A stretch of DNA of 64,000 nt, taken from NCBI RefSeq assembly GCF_003325955.1, contig NZ_CP030929.1, positions 248,001-312,000 of the forward strand, read 5' to 3'. Below the pieces are notes generated by a model that was given only the letters and a program-made list of their open reading frames with translations, was not told the DNA's origin and made no database searches. Positions 54,936 to 61,489 of the stretch are shown piece after piece. This DNA comes from Aurantimicrobium sp. MWH-Uga1 (GTDB lineage: Bacteria; Actinomycetota; Actinomycetes; Actinomycetales; Microbacteriaceae). The translations under genes and the position numbers were made by a program. Numbering within the stretch: the first letter of the stretch is position 1; the number at the start of each line of letters is the position of its first letter.

Positions 54936-56141
54936 CTAGCTGATTGTTTCCAGCGGGCCCGTATCAGGTAGAGGAACTCCCGTTGTGCCACGGAGGTCGG
55001 GACTCCACTTATATGCCACTACAGCACCGAGTACGGTAATCACCGCAAAGCCAGTGGCGGCAACAATTGCTGATGGGGCACCGAAATGGTCAATACAGAA
55101 ACCTGCGACAGCTGCACCCACCCCGACTCCGATGAGTTGTCCAGTGCCTATCCAGGCGTAGGACTCCGCGGTCTCGCTGAACTTCATCGTTGCGCTGATG
55201 TTGGCAAAAAGAACCGTGAGTGCAGGGGCAACTCCAAGTCCTGAAATGAAGAGGGTGAGCGAAAGCCACCAGAAATCACTGGAGAAGGACGCGGCAACTA
55301 GCCCTGCAGTGATCACCACGAGTCTGCGCGTCAACGACCACGGCGCAATTTCCCGGTGACCCCACGCCAATCCACCGACCAGTGAGCCCAGGGCATAGAT
55401 GGCGAGAATCCATCCAGCTTCTGGTCCCTCTTTGCCGTAGAGACCAATAATTCCTGCTTCAACAGCGGAGAATGTGGCCACCAAAGTGAGCCCTAAGGTC
55501 ATCGAGATAATGACGGGAGAGCGAGTGAGCACTCCACCCAAGCGACGCTTGCTGGGGGGAATACGAACTTGCCCCACTGAGGGGGAAGTAATAAACCATG
55601 CTCCGCCGACGGCCAGGAATGCCATCGCCGTCAGGATTGCCTCGGTGCTGCCAAACTGCACAGCCACGAAGGTGGTGAGTACGGGCCCAACAATCCAAAT
55701 GATTTCTTGAGCAGTGGCATCGAGAGAAAACAGGGGAGTGAGCAAGCGGTTAGGAACCAGCTTGGGGTAGATCGTGCGCACAGCAGGCTGAATCGGTGGG
55801 TAGGAGCATCCGGCGATAAAGCCCAGAAGAATCATGACGGGAACGGAGAAGGGGATGATGGCCATTGCGCTAAACAGCACAACTGCAACCACAGCCATCA
55901 CGCTCAGCAGTGGGCGCATCCCCCAGCGCGACATGAGGCGAGAACTAATTGGCCCGGCAATAGCTTCGCCCAAGCTGATCGCACCAACCACCAGTCCTGC
56001 CGCTGCGTAGGAGTTGTGAATGCGCTCCACGTGAATAAGGAATGCGATGGAGAGCATGCCGTGGGGAAAACGTGCGAGTAGCTGCGACAAAACAACGCGG
56101 GTCACCCCGCGTACTTTGAGTAGTTCCGCATACGTTTTCAC
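54936..56141 (-). CDS. MFS transporter
   Basis: The 401-aa protein is a 12-helix major facilitator: paired hydrophobic segments, the loop motif GPISSRLMSRWGMRPLL between helices 2 and 3, and a cytoplasmic centre near SKRRLGGVL. It looks like small-molecule efflux pumps of the YbjJ or SetA type; the substrate is unknown. The ATG at 56141 lies 260 bp from the nrdA start on the other strand, and the shared spacer carries the nrd regulatory sites. Confidence 0.88.
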   Translation of the reverse strand: MKTYAELLKVRGVTRVVLSQLLARFPHGMLSIAFLIHVERIHNSYAAAGLVVGAISLGEAIAGPISSRLMSRWGMRPLLSVMAVVAVVLFSAMAIIPFSVPVMILLGFIAGCSYPPIQPAVRTIYPKLVPNRLLTPLFSLDATAQEIIWIVGPVLTTFVAVQFGSTEAILTAMAFLAVGGAWFITSPSVGQVRIPPSKRRLGGVLTRSPVIISMTLGLTLVATFSAVEAGIIGLYGKEGPEAGWILAIYALGSLVGGLAWGHREIAPWSLTRRLVVITAGLVAASFSSDFWWLSLTLFISGLGVAPALTVLFANISATMKFSETAESYAWIGTGQLIGVGVGAAVAGFCIDHFGAPSAIVAATGFAVITVLGAVVAYKWSPDLRGTTGVPLPDTGPLETIS

Positions 56142-56284
56142 AGTTTCTCCAGTCTATGGGCCGGGTCATAAGGGTGCGAATGAGCGCGAATAACCGTCGT
56201 GAGTGTCCGTGGGTGGCCAGAAGATGTATTTCACGTAATAAATGAACAAAAAACGATGTGAATATGTGCACAAATGCGGAAAAG

Positions 56285-56293
56285 TTATCCACA
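56285..56293 (+). promoter_or_regulatory. DnaA box in the nrd promoter
   Basis: TTATCCACA is a perfect 9-mer DnaA box, 25 bp upstream of the first NrdR-type box. DnaA control of nrd genes is known in E. coli. A single box could also be chance. Confidence 0.5.
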
Positions 56294-56309
56294 ATTGGGG
56301 ATGACACGC

Positions 56310-56325
56310 CCACAACATGTAGGGG
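56310..56325. promoter_or_regulatory. NrdR box 1 (distal)
   Basis: CCACAACATGTAGGGG matches the NrdR consensus ACACWAWATATWGTGT at 11 of 16 positions and is 32 bp (three helical turns) from the second box, the usual spacing of paired sites. Confidence 0.6.
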
Positions 56326-56341
56326 ATTCATTTTCGAGCCA

Positions 56342-56357
56342 ACCCCTTATATAGTGG
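56342..56357. promoter_or_regulatory. NrdR box 2 (proximal)
   Basis: ACCCCTTATATAGTGG matches the NrdR consensus at 12 of 16 positions, including the core TATATAGTG. Together with box 1 it predicts repression by the ATP/dATP-sensing NrdR protein. Confidence 0.65.
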
Positions 56358-56401
56358 TCAAGCACCTAGAGCAGAAAATTTACGAGGAAGAGACAACAGA
56401 C

Positions 56402-58900
56402 GTGGGAATCACTGTCGTTAAGCGCAATGGACAGCGCGAACAGTATGACGCCAACAAGATCAACATGGCGATTGAAGAGGCAACTCATGGCCTGCACGAC
56501 AACATTGCGTGGGTGACCCAGATTGCAACCGAACTCGAAATCACCCTGTTTGATGGCATCACCACTCAGCAACTTGACGAAGCAGTCATCCAGGTTGCTC
56601 TGCAGAACGTCAAAGATGACCCTGCATTCGACGTTGTAGCTGCCCGTCTGCTGCTCAAGACCATCTACAAGCGTGTTCTCGGAGACTTCTCTACCCCCGA
56701 ACAGCTCAAGAAGCTACACCGCGATCACTTCGCAGAGAACATGAAGCGTGGCGTCGAGGAAGGTCTGCTTGACCCTCGACTGGCTGAACTGTTCGACCTC
56801 GACGCACTCGCGGCTGAGATTGACCCCAGCCACGATGACCTGCTCAAGTACATCGGTGTTGTTACCCTCAACAACCGCTACGCCATCAAGGGCCGCAACG
56901 GTGACCCTCTTGAGGTTCCTCAGTACTTCTGGATGCGTATCTCCATGGGTCTGTCTCTCAACGAGAAGAACCCCACCGAGCACGCCATCAAGTTCTACAA
57001 CAAGATGAGCCAGCTTGAGTACCTTGCAGCTGGATCTACTCTGGTGAACGCCGGAACCATCTACCCACAGCTTGCTAACTGCTTCGTTCTTGAAATGCAG
57101 GACGACATGGAGCACATCGCGAAGACCACGCGCGACGTCATGTGGCTTACCAAGGGAACCGGTGGTATTGGTCTGTCCGTAACCAAGTTGCGTGCGCAGG
57201 GTTCCCCCATCCGCTCGAACAACACCACCTCGACCGGCCCTATTCCTTTCATGCACACGCTGGACTCGATCCTGCGTGCGGTGAGCCGTGGTGGTAAGAA
57301 GTTCGGTGCGATGTGCTTCTACATGGAAAACTGGCACCTCGATTTCCCCGAGTTCCTTGACCTGCGCCAGAACTCTGGTGACCCCTACCGTCGTACCCGT
57401 ACCGCAAACACTGCTGTGTGGATCTCCGACGAGTTCATGAAGCGTGTTCAGAACGACGACGACTGGTACCTCTTCGACCCACTCGAGGTAACTGACCTCA
57501 ACGAGCTCTACGGTAAGGCGTTCTCTGAGCGCTACAACTACTACGTAGCCGAGGCAGAAGCCGGCCGGATGAACCTCTACAAGAAGATCGGTGCTCGCGA
57601 GCAGTTCAAGCAGATCCTGATCTCTCTCCAGTCCACCAGCCACCCCTGGCTGACGTGGAAGGACACCATCAACCTCCGTGCCCTCAACAACAACACCGGA
57701 ACCATCCACTCCTCCAACCTGTGCACCGAAATTACGCTGCCACAGGACGAGGACAACGTCTCGGTATGTAACCTCGCCTCGATCAACCTCTCCCGTCACC
57801 TCACCGACGAGAACACCGTTGACTTTGCCAAGCTGGCCGAAAGCGCCAAGCTTGCTGTGCGCCAGCTCGACAACCTGATCGACATCACACGCTCGTCAGT
57901 GGAAGAGGCAGACTTCTCCAACAAGGAAAACCGTGCCATCGGTCTGGGTCTCATGGGCTTCACCGACATCGTGGAGCGTATGGGTTACTCCTACGAGTCC
58001 GAAGAGGCCTACGACCTCATCGACGTCATCACCGAGCACATCTCTTATGCAGCAATCGAAGCATCGGTTGAGCTTGCACAGGAGCGTGGCGCCTACAGCA
58101 ACTTCGAAGGAAGCCGCTGGTCACAGGGTCTCGTACCTTTCGACAGCATCGACCTCACCGAAGCAGACCGTGGTGTCCCCATCACCGTCAACCGCAAGAC
58201 CACCCTGGACTGGGATGCACTGCGGAAGAAGGTCAAGGGTGGCGTTCGCAACGCAACCCTGATGGCTATTGCTCCCACCGCATCCATCGGTCTTGTTGCC
58301 GGAACCACCCCAGGTCTGGACCCCCAGTTCTCACAGATCTTCAGCCGTGCAACCAGTTCGGGCAAGTTCCTTGAGGTCAACCGCAACCTCGTTGCAGACC
58401 TCCAGAAGCTCGGAATCTGGGAGACCGTCCGTGAAGACCTGCTGCGTAACCAGGGTGACGTACAGAACCTTCCTCAGATTCCCGACCACATCAAGGCTGT
58501 TTACAAGACCAGCTTCCAGCTCTCGCCCTTCTCCTTCCTTGAGGTTGCCGCGCGTGCACAGAAGTGGATCGACCAGGCCATCAGCCGCAACATGTATCTG
58601 GAAACTCGTGACCTCGGCGACATGATGGAGATTTACTCCGAAGCATGGAACCGTGGCGTGAAGACCACCTACTACCTGCACATGAAGCCACGTCACACGG
58701 CCGAGCAGTCCACCGTCAAGGTGAACAAGGCAGAAGACATCAACGCCAGTGGTGGACCCAAGAAGGGCTTCGGCTTCGGTAGTGGTTCCGGTGCAAACCC
58801 AGAACCACACGCAGTCTCCGCTGTTGCAGAAGCAGAACCTGCTGTCGCTGCCCCTGCACGTAAAGGCTTCGGATTCGGCGCATCGGGAGGTGGAAACTAA
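56402..58900 (+). CDS. nrdA: Ribonucleoside-diphosphate reductase alpha subunit
   Basis: The 832-aa catalytic subunit has one N-terminal ATP-cone (residues about 3-92: VVKRNGQREQYDANKINMAIEEA) that senses ATP/dATP, then the ten-stranded barrel with LANCFVLEM (first active-site Cys), NLCTEITLP (thiyl-radical Cys), VCNLASINLS (second pair Cys) and TTYYLHMKPRH (radical-transfer tyrosines). GTG at 56402 is chosen: GAGGAAGAG lies 9 nt upstream and the family N-terminus starts there. The C-terminus is a Gly/Phe/Ala-rich linker (KKGFGFGSGSG, RKGFGFGASGGGN) with no cysteine; the redox tail appears in the next small ORF. Confidence 0.93.
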   Translation: MGITVVKRNGQREQYDANKINMAIEEATHGLHDNIAWVTQIATELEITLFDGITTQQLDEAVIQVALQNVKDDPAFDVVAARLLLKTIYKRVLGDFSTPEQLKKLHRDHFAENMKRGVEEGLLDPRLAELFDLDALAAEIDPSHDDLLKYIGVVTLNNRYAIKGRNGDPLEVPQYFWMRISMGLSLNEKNPTEHAIKFYNKMSQLEYLAAGSTLVNAGTIYPQLANCFVLEMQDDMEHIAKTTRDVMWLTKGTGGIGLSVTKLRAQGSPIRSNNTTSTGPIPFMHTLDSILRAVSRGGKKFGAMCFYMENWHLDFPEFLDLRQNSGDPYRRTRTANTAVWISDEFMKRVQNDDDWYLFDPLEVTDLNELYGKAFSERYNYYVAEAEAGRMNLYKKIGAREQFKQILISLQSTSHPWLTWKDTINLRALNNNTGTIHSSNLCTEITLPQDEDNVSVCNLASINLSRHLTDENTVDFAKLAESAKLAVRQLDNLIDITRSSVEEADFSNKENRAIGLGLMGFTDIVERMGYSYESEEAYDLIDVITEHISYAAIEASVELAQERGAYSNFEGSRWSQGLVPFDSIDLTEADRGVPITVNRKTTLDWDALRKKVKGGVRNATLMAIAPTASIGLVAGTTPGLDPQFSQIFSRATSSGKFLEVNRNLVADLQKLGIWETVREDLLRNQGDVQNLPQIPDHIKAVYKTSFQLSPFSFLEVAARAQKWIDQAISRNMYLETRDLGDMMEIYSEAWNRGVKTTYYLHMKPRHTAEQSTVKVNKAEDINASGGPKKGFGFGSGSGANPEPHAVSAVAEAEPAVAAPARKGFGFGASGGGN

Positions 58901-58980
58901 TGAACTACACAACCCCCGTAGACGAGTACTTCGTTCCCGTCGACCCGATGGATGAACTTCAGTGCGAGTCCTGCCAGTAG
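58900..58980 (+). CDS. Detached C-terminal thiol tail of the RNR alpha subunit
   Basis: The nrdA stop TAA shares its last A with an ATG (TAATG) opening a 26-codon ORF that ends DPMDELQCESCQ. A C-terminal CxxC reduces the RNR active site in alpha subunits, and the preceding protein lacks one. The ORF is in the -1 frame relative to nrdA. It could be (a) a separate peptide made by coupled reinitiation, (b) reached by a -1 frameshift near GGAAAC, or (c) the result of a one-base sequencing or real deletion in an otherwise continuous gene. Conserved-looking acidic linker DEYFVPVD supports coding. Confidence 0.72.
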   Translation: MNYTTPVDEYFVPVDPMDELQCESCQ

Positions 58981-59123
58981 GCAAATCGCTCTGATCCACA
59001 GACACCCCTGCAACACCTGCACCATCTGTAACAACCCCGCCGCACCCCACTAGGGCACCCGCTCTAGAAAAACGGGACACTACAGAAACACCACACTTTT
59101 ACGACGAACTAAGGAGAAACACC

Positions 59124-60104
59124 ATGGGTATTCTCGGTACCGGAGTCCAGGATGGACTCATGCTTAAGCCCGTCACCTACAAGTGGGCGATGGACCTTTA
59201 CGACCAGGCAGTAGCAAACACCTGGTTCCCCAACGAAATTCAGCTCGGTGAAGACATCGCTGACTTCAAGAAGATGACGGATGAAGAACGTCACGCCATC
59301 ACCTTCTTGATGAGCTACTTCAACCCCAACGAGCTGCTTGTGAACAAGGCACTCGCCTTCGGCGTGTACCCCTACGTCAAGGCTCCCGAGGCTCACCTCT
59401 ACCTCGCGAAGCAGATGTGGGAAGAAGCAAACCACTGCATGAGCTTTGAGTACGTGCTCGAAACCTTCCCCATTGACCGTGAGATTGCCTACAGCTCTCA
59501 CGTCAAGGTGCCTTCCATGGCTCGCAAGGAAGAATTCGAAGTCAAGTTCATCAAGCGCATGACCGAGCAGACTCTCGACATCACCACCACCGAGGGCAAG
59601 AAGGACTTCGTTCGCAACCTCGTTGCCTACAACGTCATCCTCGAGGGAATCTGGTTCTACTCCGGCTTCATGGTTGCGCTGAGCTTCCGCCAGCGCAACC
59701 TGCTGCGTAACTTCGGATCTCTCATGGACTGGGTCGTTCGCGACGAGTCTCTTCACCTCAAGTTCGGAATCAACCTGATTCTGACTGTTCTCGAAGAGAA
59801 CCCAGACCTGCAGACCCCCGAGTTCGCAGAAGAAATCCGCAACATGATTCTCAACGCTGTTGAGATGGAAGAGGAATACAACCGTGACCTCCTCCCCAAC
59901 GGCATCTTGGGTCTGAACTCAAACTACATCAACCAGTACGTGAAGTACCTGGCTGACCGTCGTCTCGAGGAGCTCGGTTTCGAGGCCCACTACAAGGTCT
60001 CCAACCCTGCAAAGTGGATGGCAACCGCCAACGACACTTTGCAGCTGGTCAACTTCTTCGAGTCGACCAACACAAGCTACGAGTCCAACGGCGCAACCGC
60101 CTAA
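59124..60104 (+). CDS. nrdB: Ribonucleoside-diphosphate reductase beta subunit, class Ic-like
   Basis: The 326-aa ferritin-like subunit carries the dinuclear metal site: Glu70, Glu101, His104, Glu174, Glu208, His211, with spacings (31, 3 and 34) identical to E. coli R2. The residue at the radical position, seven after Glu101, is Phe108 instead of Tyr, and the first ligand is Glu rather than Asp; Tyr110 matches the auxiliary Tyr129 of Chlamydia trachomatis. These are the markers of class Ic enzymes, which use a Mn(IV)/Fe(III) cofactor instead of a tyrosyl radical. AAGGAG precedes the ATG. The 143-bp gap after the tail ORF shows no further gene. Confidence 0.93.
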   Translation: MGILGTGVQDGLMLKPVTYKWAMDLYDQAVANTWFPNEIQLGEDIADFKKMTDEERHAITFLMSYFNPNELLVNKALAFGVYPYVKAPEAHLYLAKQMWEEANHCMSFEYVLETFPIDREIAYSSHVKVPSMARKEEFEVKFIKRMTEQTLDITTTEGKKDFVRNLVAYNVILEGIWFYSGFMVALSFRQRNLLRNFGSLMDWVVRDESLHLKFGINLILTVLEENPDLQTPEFAEEIRNMILNAVEMEEEYNRDLLPNGILGLNSNYINQYVKYLADRRLEELGFEAHYKVSNPAKWMATANDTLQLVNFFESTNTSYESNGATA

Positions 60105-60120
60105 ATACTCGAACAGAGTT

Positions 60121-60153
60121 AAGGGCCTTCCTGATTACAGGAGGGCCCTTTTC
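60121..60153 (+). terminator. Terminator after nrdB
   Basis: AAGGGCCTTCCT pairs with AGGAGGGCCCTT (12 bp, one G-U) around GATTAC, followed by TTCTG. Confidence 0.88.
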
Positions 60154-60203
60154 TGTACACCAAAAAGGCGACAATCCCTAGAATTTTTGTCTAGACTATT
60201 TGT

Positions 60204-61442
60204 ATGCAAAAGTTTTCACTCAAAGCGCTTAGCGCCGCTTTTTTGACACTGGGTCTTGTTGTTGCTGGTCTAGCTGCACCGGCTCATGCAGCTGCTGGAA
60301 TAACCATGATCACCAATCCAGTTCCGACGTTTGATGCAAGTACAGCGAGTCCTGCGTTCGAAGTAAAGATTGACAATGGTGGGACTGCTTTCGTTGATGA
60401 CGGAAGTCCTAGCGCAGGACAGATAACAATAGAGGTTAGAGGAACCGGTTCCGCCACTGGGATGTGGAGCCTCCCAAGCGGATGTGCAACAAGCTTCACT
60501 GCATTTGCGTCATCAAACTGTGGCATCCTCTCAATCACAGGGACTGGTATAGGTACACCCGTTGTGAAAAAAGATATATCTCAACTAGTAATCAAAGGTC
60601 TGGGAACCGCAACTTCGATCAATATTCAGTTTGCAGCAAGTGCATATCAAGTTGCAGCTAGCGGAGGTACCTATAACTTCAAAGCAATTACAGGTCCAGG
60701 ATTCATGCCAGTAGAGTACATACTTCCAATTACTGTGAATTCTGCGCCGCCACCTGCAACGTACACAGTCACTTTTGACTCAAATGGCGGAACAGGAACA
60801 ATGTCGAATCAAACCAATGGTGGTTTTGGTCCCTTGAACAACAATACTTTTGTTAAGTCGGGAACCACTTTCAGGGGCTGGTCAACTACATGTAATGGTT
60901 CTTTAGTTTATGCAAACAGGGCTATGTACAATTTCTCTGCAAATGCAACACTTTATGCAGTTTGGGCTGACGGCTCAAATGCGTGTGGCGGTGGAGGAGG
61001 AGCCCCATCATCAGCGAGTGTGAACCTTACTTTGAATGCAACTACTGGACAGCTTGTGGCAGGCTCGACTGTTGCTATCGCTGCTAGCGGTTTGCAATCA
61101 ACTGCTGCATATTCACTTGTTGTTCAGTCAACGCCCCAGACTATAGGTTCTGGAAATGCAACTGCGGGTGCTGTGAACACCTCTGTGACTCTTCCCACTG
61201 GCCTTGAGGCAGGTTGGCACACACTGACATTCTCTTCAACAGCTGCCGATGGTTCTGCTGTTACCAGTGTGACCTATTTCAAGGTCTCAGCTTCGGGAAC
61301 ATTGCTTGCCACATCAAGCACGATTCCTGCTGAGCTCGCTCAGACTGGTTTTGACGCAGCGCCTTACCTCTTCGGAGGCCTTGCGCTTGCCTTAGTTGGT
61401 GGTGCGCTCATGCTGATTGCTCGTCGTAAGCAGAGTAACTAG
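60204..61442 (+). CDS. Wall-anchored surface protein with InlB-type repeat
   Basis: The 412-aa precursor has a signal peptide (ending APAHA-AA), a beta-rich N-terminal domain, one InlB B-repeat/Listeria-Bacteroides module (TVTFDSNGGTGTMSNQ ... FRGWSTTCNGS ... NATLYAVWA), a Gly linker, an Ig-like domain and a C-terminal sorting signal LAQTG, hydrophobic helix, RRKQSN. LAxTG is typical of class E sortase substrates in actinobacteria. TAGACT ends 6 nt before the ATG at 60204. The N-terminal half is more AT-rich than its neighbours, a possible sign of rapid exchange. Confidence 0.85.
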   Translation: MQKFSLKALSAAFLTLGLVVAGLAAPAHAAAGITMITNPVPTFDASTASPAFEVKIDNGGTAFVDDGSPSAGQITIEVRGTGSATGMWSLPSGCATSFTAFASSNCGILSITGTGIGTPVVKKDISQLVIKGLGTATSINIQFAASAYQVAASGGTYNFKAITGPGFMPVEYILPITVNSAPPPATYTVTFDSNGGTGTMSNQTNGGFGPLNNNTFVKSGTTFRGWSTTCNGSLVYANRAMYNFSANATLYAVWADGSNACGGGGGAPSSASVNLTLNATTGQLVAGSTVAIAASGLQSTAAYSLVVQSTPQTIGSGNATAGAVNTSVTLPTGLEAGWHTLTFSSTAADGSAVTSVTYFKVSASGTLLATSSTIPAELAQTGFDAAPYLFGGLALALVGGALMLIARRKQSN

Positions 61443-61457
61443 TAGTCATCCCAACAG

Positions 61458-61487
61458 AACGCCCCGCTCCTTGAGTGGGGCGTTTTT
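61458..61487. terminator. Strong terminator between surface protein gene and hrpA
   Basis: AACGCCCC-G-CTC pairs with GAG-T-GGGGCGTT (12 pairs, one G-T) and is followed by TTTTTC; it serves the surface gene and sits at the end of convergent hrpA. Confidence 0.9.
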
Positions 61488-61489
61488 CT

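Noticed and set aside
56714..57799. 361-codon antisense frame inside nrdA
   Set aside because: Shadow of strong codon bias in nrdA; no supporting signals.
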